64,000 nt of DNA from Akebia trifoliata. Taxonomy: Eukaryota > Streptophyta > Magnoliopsida > Ranunculales > Lardizabalaceae. Made by a program: the position numbers and the translations under genes. Under the pieces are notes generated by a model that had not been told where the DNA came from, made no database searches, and saw only the letters and a list, made by a program, of their open reading frames with translations. Location of the stretch: assembly GCA_017979445.1 (NCBI GenBank), contig CM030706.1, positions 26,514,281 to 26,578,280 of the forward strand. Reading direction: 5' to 3'. Below are positions 1 through 11,830 of the stretch, one piece after another (positions within the stretch are counted from its first letter, which is position 1; each line of letters begins with the position of its first letter).

Positions 1-1010
1 GATTTTCTAGTTTAGCTAGTCGAAAGTACTCAAAATTAGAGCAGTAATAACGGAGAGTTTGATAAAGAAAATCCTGTTAAAAAGACAAGAATGTATGAAA
101 TGAAAGTAAACCTTGATTTCAAGAACGCTATGTCTAATCTAGTGAACTGTATGCATAGTCTTACAATGAAGCTAGATATTTTCACCATCTCAGCATCTAA
201 CCCTCACCATGATTCTCGTTCAACTTCATAAGTGTCAGTCGAGCCAATTTCTTTATATGCTTTGTGCGATGGTAACGACCATTTGTTTGAATACTGTCCC
301 AATTTGCCATACATTAAGGCCGAACATGCCAATGTTGTCAATGACTATAGTACTTTTAGGAAGCCAATGTAGAATTCTTATAACTAAATATATCATCTAG
401 ATAATAGGTTCTATCCTAATTTTTCATTGAAAAAAATGAACGTATTCAGTCTAGTAATCCGGCAGGTTACAATAGAAATTATCCTAAACAAATCGATCCT
501 TTCATGAACCAAGCCATTATTCCATAAGTACTGTATCAATCTCAGCAATCTATTGAATGTAGAGCCATAATTCTAGATCCCATGACTAATTATAATCCAC
601 CTGGTCAACAACAATCATCCTTAGAATTTATGAAGGCAGAGTTGATGAAACAATAACAACAGCTCATCCAAGCTCAACAACAGACCAATCAAAATCAAAC
701 TCAGATTAATTAGTCACTACTCAGTCCCTAATTAAGATGGAAGTTCAGTTTGGTTAGTTAGCTCTTTCCCTTAGAGGAAGAGAGAAAAGTCAATTTCCCA
801 GTCAAATTGTTCCTAACCTTAGAGGTCAACTTATGGTTCCCAACAGACTGAAGGGTCAATACGAAGTAAGAAGCCGTTCTGAAACTCTACAAGACTTCGT
901 CCAAGTTATCCACACCTTGAGGTTAGGAAAAAAGGTAACAACAAGATCTAACCTATTAACGAAGAAGATAATATCTCAGAGAAGGACAAAGTTCAAGTAG
1001 AAGAAATCGT
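1..1010 (+). pseudogene. gag C-terminal part of the Athila element, broken
   Basis: One frame around 120-420 reads as the Athila gag tail: a degenerate zinc knuckle (CDGNDHLFEYCP, first Cys lost or displaced) followed by YIKAEHANVVNDY, the phrase that follows the knuckle in this lineage. In-frame stops occur near 229 and 370. From 600 to 760 the sequence becomes Gln/Asn-rich (CAA/CAG runs), as in the linker toward protease. No start is visible because the window opens inside the gene. Confidence 0.7.
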
Positions 1011-1039
1011 AAAATCTTCTAATGAAAAAGATAAAGATT

Positions 1040-1735
1040 TGAAAAAATTTCCATCGTTTCACCAATTCCAAAGGTTCAATTTTCCCATCGCCTTAAAGAA
1101 AACGAGAAGAGTAAGAAATTTGAGAATATCCTCGAAGTCTTCCAAAATGTGCACATCAATATTTTATTCTTAGATGTCATTAAACAAATACTTTCTTATG
1201 TAAAATTCCTTAAAGATTTGACCACAACTAAAAGAAAAATATTGTTTCCTCGAGAAGCCATCATGGCAGCCCAAGTTTCGTCTTTCATCTAGCTAATTGT
1301 TGCACCAAAATTTAAAAATCTTGGAAGTCCGACAATTTTCATTCATATTGAAGATTAAGTGGTTGAAAAATGTCTCTTAGACTTAGGGGCGAGTGTGAAC
1401 CTTTTACTTTACTCGATTTATAAATAACTAGGTTTGGGAATTTTGAAATCCACCGATATCAGATTGAGTTTAGCTGATAGGTCTATTAAGGTTCTCAAGG
1501 TTGTAATTGAGGATGTGATAGTAAAAGTCAAAGATTTTTATTTTTTAGTTAACTTTGTTGTCTTATACACATAATCGACCATCAATCTGCACAGTCATGT
1601 TCCTATAATCTTAGGACGTCCATTTTTAGTAATTTCTAACGTAGTCGTTCGTTATAAAAATGAGATTATAATTTTGACATTTGGGGATATGAAAGTCAAA
1701 TTGAACATCTTTCAAAATTTTCAAGAATTGATTTA
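1040..1735 (+). pseudogene. Athila gag-pro linker and aspartic protease, broken
   Basis: The segment 1040-1290 reads LEVFQNVHIN..ILFLDVIKQILSYVKFLKDL with frame changes, the conserved linker before protease in Athila. The protease follows at about 1320-1735: LLDLGASVNLL (catalytic Asp in the D-L-G-A version of the D-T/S-G triad), then LADRSIKVLK..IEDVIVKVKDFYF and a flap/ILGRPFL segment near 1610-1630. In-frame stops near 1290, 1357 and 1423 show it is dead. Role in the family: cleavage of the Gag-Pol polyprotein. Confidence 0.75.
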
Positions 1736-1753
1736 AATGATGATACAGAGGAA

Positions 1754-2150
1754 GTGAACATGATAGATGCGCTAGTCAATCAAACGTGTCAAGACTTTGG
1801 GTATTTTGATCCCTTAGAAAGATGTTTGGCTTATTTTGACCAAGACTTTGACATAGAAGAATCCATAAGTGAAGTCAATGCTTTGCTTGAGCCTGTTCTT
1901 TACTTAGACTTTACGCATTGGCATGCAAAAGTCGAAAGTCTTCCTGTTCATATTTCCATTATTGTTCCTTCCCAAATCGAGCCTCCCAAATTAGAACTCA
2001 AAGTGTTTCCAAAGGCTTTGAGATATGCATTTCTTAGCAACAGTCAAATTTTGCCTATGATCATTTCTTCCCACCTTAATGTAATCTAGAAAAAAAAGTT
2101 GTTATAAGTTTTGAAAGAATTGTTTGGACCATAGCTATAGGATTTTACTA
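1754..2150 (+). pseudogene. N-terminal stub of Athila reverse transcriptase
   Basis: A 111-codon open stretch (1754-2089) contains PPKLELKVFPKALRYAFL and the following PMIISSHL, which correspond to the conserved PPxLELKPLPxHLxYAFLG..PVIISS segment just upstream of the RT fingers. After the stop at 2087-2089 the similarity continues in another frame as WTIA around 2130. The palm with the first catalytic Asp and the YVDD box is absent: by 2188 the sequence is already RNase H. Several hundred bases of RT are therefore deleted. Confidence 0.75.
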
Positions 2151-2187
2151 AGGTAGGAGGAAATGATCACAGGCAAAGTTTAGAGGT

Positions 2188-2570
2188 TAAGTATGACGCT
2201 TCGGATTATGCGATAGGCGTTGTTTAGAGTCAACAGATCGATAAACATCATCATATTATCTAGTACGTCAGTAAAACCCTCAGTGATACTCAACTTAACT
2301 ACTTTACAACAGTGAAGAAAATACTAGCAGTGGTTTATGTTGTTGATAAATTCTACCCCTACCTAATAGGATCGAAAATCATGGTCTACATAAACCACAC
2401 CACATTAAACTACCTTTTATCCAAGAAAGATGCTAAAGCAAGGCTAATCTATTGGATTTTTCTATTATAAGAGTTTGATCTCGAGATCCATGACAAAAAG
2501 GGTGCAGAAAATAACGTAGCTGACCATCTATCTAGGATAGTTACTATGGCATCTGAGGAATATTTATCAT
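2188..2570 (+). pseudogene. Ty3-type RNase H domain of the Athila element, broken
   Basis: The domain opens with YDASDYAIGVV, carrying the first catalytic Asp of Ty3/gypsy RNase H. It continues with the YVSKTLSDTQLNY..EKELLAVVY-like region, reading TVKKILAVVYVVDKFYPYLIG, then VYINHTTLNYLLSKKDAKARLIYW, and ends DKKGAENNVADHLSRI at about 2535. Stops at about 2224, 2260 and 2468 interrupt it. The spacing between motifs is close to normal, so decay here is by point mutation rather than deletion. Confidence 0.8.
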
Positions 2571-2599
2571 CTCTGAATCCTTTCCCGATAAACAACTGA

Positions 2600-3835
2600 T
2601 GCTAAAATTGTCAGCTACCTAGTTACAAGTCAATTACTGGTCTCAATGACTAGGCAAGAGAACTTTCATCCCTTTCAAAAATCAAGTGATATTTTTAGGA
2701 CGAACCATACTTATTTAAATACTGTTTCGACTAAATCATTGGACATTATGTTCTAACCTGTGAGCAAGCCAATATCTTGGTGTTTTGTCATAATCATGCC
2801 TACTTAGGACATTTCAGTGATACGAAAATCGTTGTTAAACTTTTACAATGTAATTTTTTTTGCCATTTATTTTTTGTGATTCCCACGAATTTAGCAAATC
2901 TTTTAATCGAAGTCAAAAATTAGGAAGAATCTCCAAGAGAAATGAAATGTCTTAGAATCCTATCATGATCATCGAGATTTTTGATGTTTGGGCCATAGAT
3001 TTTATGAGACCCTTTCATATTTCCTAGGGTAACTAGTATACCTCATTGCCGTTGATTACATGTCCAAATGGGTAGAAGCTATAGCATGTAAAATGAATGA
3101 TCATGAGGTAGTGATCAACTTTGTTAAGAAGACCATCTTATCAAGATTCGATAGTCCGCTAGCTAACATAACTGATAGTGACTTGCATTTCTACGATAAA
3201 ATCTTTGTAGCATTAATGAGGAAACACCTCATAACTCATAAAATTACAACACCTTACCATCCATAAACATGTGGACAAGTAGAGATTTCTAGTAGGAACA
3301 TCTAGACTATTTTAGAAAAAATAGTCAATCATTCACGGAAAGATTGGTCTTTGAGATTAAATAACTCATTGTGAACCTATCGAACCGCATTCGAAACACT
3401 AATAGGGATGTCTCCCTGTCGATTATTTTTGGCAAGGCCTGTCATCTTCCTGTAGAACTTGAGCATTGAGCGTATTGGGTGATGAAGCGCCTTAATTTTG
3501 ATCTCGATAAAACTTGTAAAAATTGTAAATTACAACTTAATGAATTAAAAGAGATAAAAAATGACTCTTATGATTGTGCTAAATACTACAAAGAGCGTAC
3601 AAAATTTTATCACGATAAGCATATTTTTCTATAAAATTTCAAACCTAGTCAAAGATTTTTATTATACAACAACAGACTCTACATTTGTTCAGAAAAACTC
3701 AAGTCTCCCTGGATTGGCCCTTATATTATCCAAATAGTTTACCACCATGGTGTTGTTGAAGTCTTTAATCTTAAGGATGGATATACTTTTAAAGTGAATG
3801 GCTAGCGACTCAAACCATATCTCGAGTATATACCA
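2600..3835 (+). pseudogene. Athila integrase, broken
   Basis: An HHCC-type zinc-binding region is recognisable near 2755-2870 (TCEQANILVFCHNHAYLGHFSDTK). The catalytic core begins near 2975 with a VWAIDFM-like segment (first Asp) and includes an open stretch 3060-3266 with SKWVEAIA, a TDSDLHF segment (second Asp in place of DGGSHF) and TTPYHP. The C-terminal part includes HLPVELEH near 3445 and the GPYII..VNG.RLKPY module near 3715-3815. Stops and shifts are frequent. The family function is insertion of element cDNA into host DNA. Confidence 0.8.
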
Positions 3836-6100
3836 CCAGAGAAATTTTTTTCCTCGATGACCAGATTTATCAAGGTTAATAGTGTTTTCATCTGGCTAAA
3901 GACATTAAACTTAACTCTTCTAGAAGGCAACCCATTCTTTTTGTTTTCATTTTTTTAAGAGTTTAAGAAGTTTTAGATGAGTATTATAGCTTTTTACTTC
4001 ATTTAGGCCTAAAACTGGGCCATTTCCCTAATCAGGAATAGTTATTGGTTCGAAACCAAAGTGGTAGGTTCTAAAATAAAAATCATAATTGGTATCATAT
4101 GTTTAAAGTTGCACAACATTTAACAGAAAAGAATGGTCTACCCGTCGATAGGTTTTCCCTTATTGGCACTCTTTAAATAGTCATCGATGAATCGGAATGG
4201 CATACCCAATGCACTCAAGCTCTATGTACTAAAAAATAACGAGTTGATCCCTTATCACGTTAAACGATACTCATAGCTACCTTCCCATCCAAACTTAGGT
4301 AATTAGTATTTCTTTTTTTTGTTTTATTTTTCAGGATTTTCTAACAAGTTATAATTGCCTTAATTAATATTTCTTTCATTTTAGGATTGCTATCTTAGAA
4401 ATTTAGAATTTTATTTTTTTCTTAAAGGTAATTTGGGAATTTTCCATCAACCCTAAACCAGATAAAGAAGCCCTAATCTTCATCACAGTCACTGTTAAAG
4501 GAAGAGCTCATAAGGATTAGGCATTTCATTAAATGTTTCATTTGAAGTTTTATTAAGTATTAGTATTGTATTAGGATTTGCTCTGTTAGTACTTTTTGTG
4601 TATTTATTTGAATGTTGTACTACCCAGTTTTATTCAAGAACAGTTTATTTTGGTAGTATTTTTCAGAAATCCTTTTCTTTTTAGTAGTTATTTTATCTTG
4701 TGCTAGTTTACAAAGTGTAGGTTGAAACTACTAGTGTGTGTTTAGTTGATATAAGTAGGAATCATTTACTTAGGTTATGATCACAGTATCTTTCGTAATG
4801 CTTCCAGTATCATACAACATTATCACAATTAATATGGTAGATACAATTGACGTTGCGATAGTGGTGAGTGGTGTGTTATCTCATTTTAGGGGACATTGTG
4901 TTAATGTCACAAGACTGTAGGATCATTTGCAGGTGCTATCCAACCCGTTTCATTTTCCTTTATCAATCTTAGTTTCTATTTGCATGTGCATACTAAAATA
5001 TTGAAGACAATATTATATTTAAGTTTGGGACTGTAAGTTCAGATTTTCACTTATTTTATTTTATTTTCTATTAAAAAATCACAAAAATTTGAAAAATATT
5101 TTGGTGAGAACTTTGTTATATTTTGTTCAAGATCTTAGTTTGTATCTTTAAGTACTTAGTTAAAAACACTAAATCAGTCTTTGGTTAGAAGTTTTGATCT
5201 AAAGTCTCCATTCTTATTTCTCTTAGGTAAAAATTAAAACAAAGTTATCTTTCATTTATAGTTACTTCTAATAAGATTACTAAGAATTTAGGTTGAATTG
5301 AGTGAGCTTTTTACCTTATTTTTACCTAGAGTATAAGGAAAAACTAGGTTTGATGAACTTTGATTTTCTTATTTATTTGATTGGCTGATTAGAAGAAAAA
5401 TAAAATTAGTTGAATATGTCGTGAATAACAACTATTGAGTTAGACTGGGTACCTTGAAAAAGATTGTCTTCTTTTCTTAGAAAAATAGTAAAAATGGAGT
5501 AGAAAAAAAGAAAAAGAAAAAAAAAAGAACAAGAAAAAGAAAAAGATCCCTCGAAGCGAAAAAAATCAAAGTAAAAAAGTTTATAATTTTAGTAGGGTGA
5601 AAGCCATCAAGTATAAAAATGTGAGTACGCTGGATTATCACATATAAAAAAACCCCTTAGAGGTATTAAAGTGAACATCCACATTTCTCACTATCCTAGA
5701 AAGGATGCTAAGTTTAGAATTAAGCCCAAAGTTGATCCAATTATTCTGGATTAGTTAGAAGGTCGAAACTCACTCTAGGAAACCTAATCTCTAAAGTTTC
5801 TAAGTTATAATCACTATATCTTATTTTGATAAATAAGAGTTGAGACTCTATACTAAATAGTACTTCCAAATGACTGATAAATCTTAAAGGAATTTGTGCT
5901 TTTAAATATAAGGGTTGATTTTGATCATTATAACTTCCAAAGTTATTTCAAATTTTGTGATTATATTCTCTACCAACTTTCACGAGTCAAACTCGTCCAC
6001 GAGAGGTAACCTAGCAGTTTAAGGGCTTCCTACATTTACTAAATACAATCGACAAGTTTCCGAAAGTGAAAATTTATTTTCTAAGGGCCTAAAAGAAGTT
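3836..6100 (+). other. Athila post-integrase region, non-coding as seen
   Basis: About 2.3 kb between integrase and 3' LTR, where Athila elements often carry an env-like frame. I find no reading frame with recognisable content. The sequence is AT-rich, with an A/G-rich low-complexity stretch at 5497-5560 (AAAAAGAAAAAG units). Phrases resembling the polypurine motif recur (TTTAAGTTTGGGA near 5018 and GTTAGGTTTGGGGG near 6098). The latter abuts the LTR and is the likely polypurine tract. Confidence 0.5.
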
Positions 6101-6111
6101 AGGTTTGGGGG

Positions 6112-7437
6112 TGTAATTAGTGTCTCAAAATATTGATTTATCAATACTTTTTCCAAGTATTTATCTCGATTTTCATCTCTATTTAATTAGATTAGGTAAA
6201 TAATTGTGTTAAGCCTCAATTTATCACATTACATATTTTACCATGCTAATTAACCTTAATTGCACAAAATTAATATATTTACTGGAAGAATGATTATGTT
6301 TGTTCATTGTATAGGTCAAATATCAAATCATCAAGATGAATCACCAAATCAATCAATCAAGTGTGCATTATAATTTAGAAGACCAATCAACTAACTATGC
6401 AAAATTGGAAATCTAGGTGTCTCCAGATTAATGTGGCATAATCCAAATCCAATGTGGCACAATATTTTGTGAATGGAGTATCCTAAAATTACTCTAGTAT
6501 GCTATGCACGTGATATTTTACGCAAGAGTGATGACGATTATTTTTTGATCCTTCTAGAGCACCTAAGGTTTATAATAGAACATTTTCCTAATTTAGAAAG
6601 AGTCATTTGCCCCAGTCCCTTACCCTTGGTCCATTTTCTCTTCCCCCCTAATGTACTTGGCATTTTCTTTGTAATTTTTCATTTTTAGATAGATTTTACT
6701 TCAACAATTCTCTGTAATTTTCTCAAAATAGGAAATACTATAAATTGGCTATTATATGAATACAATTGTTAGTTTCACGACTTCTCATTATGTCCTTGCA
6801 ATGATCATAGGCTAGACTCCCCCTATTAGTGAAAGGAGGAAGCCTACGAGCAAACTTTTAGTTCTGTGTTTATATTTTTTTATCCTTCTATGTTCTTTAT
6901 GATTATAGGATTTCCTTCAAGGATTTATTCAACTCTAATGGATCAAAGCTTTAGATGAATCTCTACATCTCTTATGCTTGACTTAGATGTTTTTTGCTTA
7001 GATAAGATCAAGATAAAACATATTTAATTTAGATAATTAGTAGTAGGGACTTCACACATTAGTGAGTAAAGGAGTCCTAACTATGGTATTATTTCAAGTT
7101 TTAGGTTATATCTTCCAACTCAAGGAGCTCATCAAACCTTAGGGGTTGAGTGCAAAGAAAGACAAAACTTAGATGTAGTTTTATTTTTTAATCCTAGGCT
7201 ACTCTAATCACTAATGACTTTATTATCTTGTTTCTTAGTATAAATTCCCTTTTTATTACTTTATTTTCCAGTAACATTTACTATCCATTTTCGTTTCATA
7301 AAAATTCAAAAATAGATTTTAAAATTGTAATTTAGATTAACTTCATTTTGCTTAGCTTGATTACAAACCCCTTTCCCTTGGGTTCGATTCGTTACTTGCC
7401 ATAAGTTAAGAAGAGTATAAATATATTAATTTCTAAT
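6112..7437 (+). repeat. 3' LTR of the Athila element
   Basis: The LTR starts with TG immediately after the purine tract TTTGGGGG (6103-6111); an alternative TG start is 6121. A TATA-like ACTATAAATTGG lies at about 6737-6748. The end near 7437 is inferred from CCCTTGGGTTCGATTCG at 7375-7391, typical near Athila LTR ends, and from the resumption of a mobile-domain-like exon at 7441. No second LTR is in the window, so length (about 1.3 kb) and the end are estimates. Confidence 0.6.
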
Positions 7438-7440
7438 AGA

Positions 7441-7951
7441 AGTAACGACCATACCAGTTTGTCTACTCGGACTCACTTAGATCGATGCTTCCACCGATAT
7501 GTAAGTATTGTCCCATTTTTTTTTATCTTTCTTCACTCTCATTTATTTATTTATTTTTTTTGTTTTTTGTTTTCTTTAGCTATTCATTTCTTTTTTTCAA
7601 ATCATCAATCTTCGAGTATTCGAGGTAACACATTCTGTTTCTACTCATCCGTATTTTGTTGCAACTCACCTTCTCAACTTTTAGAGGATGGTTTTCCCAT
7701 GCTACATTAGAGAGCTTTCCTATGTGCTCTACCTGGGAGAACGACTTTCATTTCAGTGCCATGGAGAAGCTCGTATTCCTCATAATCCTTTACTTATTTT
7801 GAGATTTGGAGCTATCAATGGGAGCATGCTTACAAATTTAGAGAGCATTCCTGGGGAGCGATTGATTCTTCTTGGAAACTATGACGAGTGGTTCCAAGAG
7901 GTATTTATTGGGTTTCTGCTTCCTCCAGTTGGTATATTGTGTTATTTATAG
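7441..7951 (+). pseudogene. Fragment of a plant-mobile-domain-like gene (end of exon 2, intron, part of exon 3)
   Basis: Positions 7441-7500 read STRTHLDRCFHRY and end exactly at a GTAAGT donor. The matching exon of the gene at 49311-55460 reads SARAHFDRCHL before its own donor. A T-rich intron follows to about 7598, where the acceptor looks mutated to CAA. Exon 3 then reads CYIRELSYVLYLGERLSFQ, matching CFIVRISYVYYLGERLFFQ at about 50315-50260 on the minus strand, and continues to EWFQEVFIGFLLPP near 7925, matching the homolog's RWFREASIGCLMPP. The orientation (antisense to the minus-oriented LTR at 9200-10983) fits a Tat antisense gene. Function unknown; both ends are lost. Confidence 0.7.
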
Positions 7952-9180
7952 ATCATTCCTCTTAATTAGGGTTTCCCCTTCTAACGGGAGGTAATCCCGG
8001 AGAATCCCCTAGTTCTTAGGATCCTAAATAGAATGGGGATCTTAGGGATTGGATATGCTATAATAGGGAGATCTCCTCTAAGATATCTGGGTTTGTCGTG
8101 CGTACATCAAGATTACGGATATTTTTTGACCGGGTCTATCCTGCTTAGTGGACCAGGTCTGGTTCAGTGTTATGTTACCCTTCTAACCAAGCCAGGTACT
8201 CTCTACCTTGGCCTACCCTTCTATTGGGTAGCGTCTCGTATACTGGTCTACACATGGTACCATTTAATTAACTTGGGCACGCTTACGGTCTAGATAACTA
8301 TGTAGTTATTTCCCTCTACATATACCAAATATACAAGTACATTTTTACCCTATAACATAAAGCCCCCCTCAGTGTTAGTCCACTAGAATGAATCTCAAAG
8401 GCTAGTATCAAAAGTAAAAATTTTCATGGAATCATCTTCGTTGCATAAATCAAGTTTCCTTGGACTAGCCAACCTTCTTTGTGTCTTCCCAAATAGATTG
8501 ACAAGTTCCATTGAGTCCATTTTAGCTTATAACACTTTGGTCAATGAGGTCTAGAGTGATCAAAAAATTCTCAAAACATGTTCCAACATTGGTTTCCAAG
8601 CTTTCTTGTTGCATTTTTGGGTTTTGTGCTTGGAAGTCAACTTTGGGACTTCAACAACAATTGGTCAGGTCTAGATGAGGACAAAACGCTGATACAATTC
8701 CTTACCAATGATGGATATCCTTATTTAATACTAACGAACCCTCTTGATTATGAATTAGCCTCCAAGGATCGGTACACTTACAAACATTAGAAAGGTTGGC
8801 ATACTCATTGATTTTTTCTTTTTGTATCCTAGACTCTAGAATGGCAAGGCTATGCCTAAGGGTTATAGGTAGGATACAAAGTTTACTCACCTTAAAACCT
8901 CCATGCAAGCCGAAACAAGCATTTCATAGGTTGGTAGTGAGATGGATGTTTTCGTCTCCATGTCTCAAAGTCATAGAACTCAGGGCGTAAGGTTATTTAT
9001 ATTAGGTGCTCGTTTGTGCACTTGCAATCACAAAGAGATGTGCCAATTTTACAACATTCATCAAATAAAAAATAGCCCCCAAGAGTTACAAGCATTCCCA
9101 GAAAGAAAGAAAACAAATGAATTAACTTGCTTCTAACTTTCACAAATGGCCAAGAAAAATTGGTTTAAATCCTTTGCATC
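7952..9180. other. Unassigned remnant between the mobile-domain fragment and a Tat primer-binding site
   Basis: No coding content is recognised. On the minus strand 8358-7950 looks like a possible small LTR or promoter: it begins TGTTATAGGGTAAAA, ends near a CTATAAATAAC box (about 7943-7953) and is followed by AAACCCTAATT. This is weak. The stretch 8360-9180 leads on the minus strand away from the PBS at 9181-9198 and may be the leader of the Tat remnant; its gag-pol is not present before 7951, so most of the internal region was deleted. Confidence 0.3.
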
Positions 9181-9198
9181 CTCAATGGAGTCGCCAAG
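9181..9198 (-). other. Primer-binding site next to a Tat-type 5' LTR
   Basis: Reading the minus strand away from the LTR edge at 9200 gives TTGGCGACTCCATTGAGGA after a two-base gap. TGGCGACTCC.. is the PBS seen in many Tat/Ogre-like elements and is complementary to a tRNA 3' end terminating in CCA. Its position fixes 9200-10983 as a 5' LTR in minus orientation. Confidence 0.6.
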
Positions 9199-9199
9199 T

Positions 9200-10983
9200 T
9201 GTAGATATATAAGGTTGAATGGGTTTTGACCTCATGTACTTGGGTTTAGGAGTTGCCACTATTCAAAGAGTTAAGGTATCAATGGACATCATGAAAGAAG
9301 ATTTTGAAATCTAATTTTTAACCAAGTAGTAACTCAAATCTGATCTAACCATAGAAGTTAAGGGAAATGAGAGACAAAGAAGGTGTTGGGTACCTTGTCT
9401 TACCCACCAAGTTGGTGGTTACCAAAGATTGATCATAAGTGAAGCAGAAATCTAATTTTTAATTTTTAATCTATAAGAGTTTAGGAAGATAGCAAGTATT
9501 TACAAATAATTAGAGATAGGGTAAGTTCCACAACTTGCAATTGAGTTCAATGAGCAAGATAGAAATGAAATTTCATTCTTGCTGGAATTTTTTATGAGCT
9601 TGGGATTTGAGTGTAAATCTAAATAGATTTCACTCTTTTGGTCCTCATCTAGCATACTCATATGTACTCACTTTGGAGTATATTTTTATTGGTTAAGTTC
9701 TAGGGACATGTCCATAGGTTGGACACATCTATGAGGGAACTTTCACCATGGACATAAAAATGTGTCCTTTAGGGACTATTTTTGTTGACTTAGAGTTGTA
9801 AATACAAATCTAGGTAGATCTACACTTTTGACTCATAATCTTTTGAAAATAAAAAAGAAAGTGGTGTGTGTGTATTGCATGTATGCATATAATATTCCAT
9901 AAAGGAACTTATTCATGGAGATTGTTTCATATTATGAAGGTTTACTCTCTACCTCCTTATGTCATTTAAAAGAAACCAAGCTTAGACAGAATTTTGGGAC
10001 TCAAACTTACATCTCTCTGTCTTGGATGGATGCTTTATTTATAGGATCAAAGGAGACCCTTGGTGACATAAGTGTCAAAATCTCTTAATTTTAAAATATT
10101 ATCAAGAAAACCTCTATGAATGACTTTAAATACCCTCAATCAACTTGTATTTGATGATCTTTGCACCTTCTTGAGTCATGCCAATCATGGTTGTCAAAAG
10201 GTAGATGTATAATAGCTCACAAGGTTCTAGAGAATTCTACAGGGAGAGTAGAAGTGTTCAAGGTCCATGTCCTTTGAATTTAGTTAAAATCTAAAGAATG
10301 TAGGAATAATGACATATAATTTGCAATAGAGAGTTGTTGCTTGTTAGTCAATTGTATGGAATAGGCTTTCAACAACTTGGGGGTGGAAAGGTAAAAATTC
10401 TCAAGTTTCTAGTGAATTCCTAAAGATGAGCAACAGGTCAAGGACCTTTGAATTTGGTCAATTTGCAAATATTTTAGGAGGAAATGCCTCGAGTTAAGAA
10501 TGAAGGTGATGTGTTTAAAGGTAAATTAACCTAATTGAGTCTCAAATTAAAGGCAACATGGTAATTGAATCTTTGTGGGAACTAAAGATGACTAAGAGTC
10601 AGGACTAGAAGATTAAGGGATTTCCTTGGAAGCCAAGGTAAGTTGTAAAATTAGAGAAAGCTTAATGCATAAGCAAAGCTGGAAATTAGTTGGCTTGTAT
10701 AAAGGAATAAGCAATTAAGGAAGGGTTTAAGATGTAATTTTCTTTAGCAAATCTAAAGCACTCAAGAGCACTCATTCCAAGCACAACTGTCTAGTCAAAT
10801 ATAGACTTAGGTGAGTAAAGGTTAGAGTAATTTTATGAGGGACATTAGGCAAGTGAAGGCCAAAATTTCTGTCTGGGCTTGAAGTGCGTCCCCCTTGATC
10901 AATCAAAATTTTTTGATAATACCATTTTTCACTGGATTTTGCTGAGCTCTCAAGCTTTGTTTGATTAAATTGGGGTGTCTACA
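9200..10983 (-). repeat. 5' LTR of a Tat-type element (minus orientation)
   Basis: On the minus strand the LTR begins TGTAGACACCCCAATTTAAT at 10983 and ends TATATCTACA at 9200, the terminal repeat type shared with the LTRs at 16155-18232, 36220 and 57451. A TATA box (CCTATAAATAAAG on the minus strand) lies at 10032-10044. Length 1784 bp, against 2078-2093 bp for the relatives. The right edge interrupts a copia gag frame at 10984. Flanks CAAGT and TCTCT do not match because the left flank is internal sequence. Confidence 0.75.
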
Positions 10984-11250
10984 TCTCTTTTCAAGAGATT
11001 TAGAGTGCATCTCTTCAAGAGAGCTTCATATCTTCTTTGCAATATTAAGAAGTTTGAAATTAGAGACCATAGATGTTTCCATTCTCAACCAAAGCCATTT
11101 CATAATTAACGAGTTCTCATTTCACCAATCTTCACAATTCTTTGAATCCTCAAGAGTAGGATCCTCAACAAGGTATTTTACTTTCTTATTGGCATGTAAA
11201 AACTTTGATAGCATGAGATCAAAAGTGATCTGTTAGATCTGATAATCATA
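10984..11250 (-). pseudogene. Copia gag (UBN2-like) fragment
   Basis: The minus strand reads KVKYLVEDPTLEDSKN..W, NENSLIMKWL, LNIAKKI and SLEEMHSK in one frame, matching the pattern of the copia gag domain (W.x.N..V.sWl..s..p.i......ta...W..L...Y). Stops replace conserved Trp codons near 11122 and 11035. The frame ends abruptly at 10983, where the Tat LTR begins; the rest of the element is not found in the window. Confidence 0.65.
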
Positions 11251-11815
11251 GGAATTTGTTCATCTACAAAAGTAGGCATTGAAAGAAAAGGCAAAAAAAG
11301 AACACTGTAGCACACCAGAGAATAACCAAACATGTAAAGTGGAACGATAGGTGTAGAAAATAACTATGAATAAATTGATTTGATTTATGATTTGTGAGAA
11401 AATCAAAAACCCAAAAATTGTCAAAAACGATCAAAAATCACCAAACACACTCTGTAGCACATCGGGGACCAGCTTAGTAAGTAGAATAGGAGCAATAAAT
11501 GGAGAAAATACCTATGAATGGAATAGCAATTAAAGGTAGGGAATAGATCTGATTTTTTATTTGTGAGAAAATAAAAATCTAAAAAATTGCCCTAAAACAA
11601 CCTAAAGCACCAAATACGATAGAACAACCCTGTAGTTCCATCCACTTGATCACGCAGTCCCAAAAAACATCCACAACAACTTACAACCGTGAACAAGAAC
11701 CCTAGATAGATATCTAGGGTTTCACTTGCACCACAACAAGGGATTGAAACTCTTTCTTACCACAAAACTGTTGAGATTAGGGTAAATTGTGAAGATAACA
11801 TAAAAAAGGAAAAAA
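11251..11815 (-). other. Copia leader region with a two-copy direct repeat
   Basis: Between the gag fragment and the copia PBS there is no coding frame. Two diverged copies of a roughly 160-bp unit lie at about 11300-11460 and 11461-11640; each contains GATTTGTGAGAAAAT and ends near an ACxCTGTAG motif. A CCCTAGATAGATATCTAGGG palindrome lies at 11700-11719. Confidence 0.45.
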
Positions 11816-11827
11816 GCTCTAATACCA
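11816..11827 (-). other. Copia primer-binding site (initiator tRNA-Met type)
   Basis: The minus strand reads TGGTATTAGAGC, one base from TGGTATCAGAGC, the standard plant copia PBS complementary to initiator tRNA-Met. It lies three bases from the LTR end at 11831. Confidence 0.7.
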
Positions 11828-11830
11828 AGT

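Larger units (their letters stand above)
1..7440 (+). mobile_element. Athila-type Ty3/gypsy retrotransposon, left-truncated by the window, decayed
   Basis: Reading the plus strand in all frames gives, in order, the end of gag, an aspartic protease, the start of RT, RNase H, integrase, a long non-coding stretch and a 3' LTR. The integrase phrases SKWVEAIA and ATHPYHP-like TTPYHP, the RNase H ending ADHLSR, and a long post-integrase region followed by a TTTGGGGG polypurine tract are typical of the Athila lineage. Every domain has stops or frameshifts, and most of RT is missing. The 3' LTR runs into a mobile-domain-like exon at about 7441, so Athila probably inserted into an older Tat remnant. 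The 5' LTR lies outside the window, so no TSD could be checked. Confidence 0.85.

Noticed and set aside
8578..8990. Several 60-70 codon frames on both strands
   Set aside because: Mutually overlapping, no recognisable motif, in the decayed leader of a Tat remnant.
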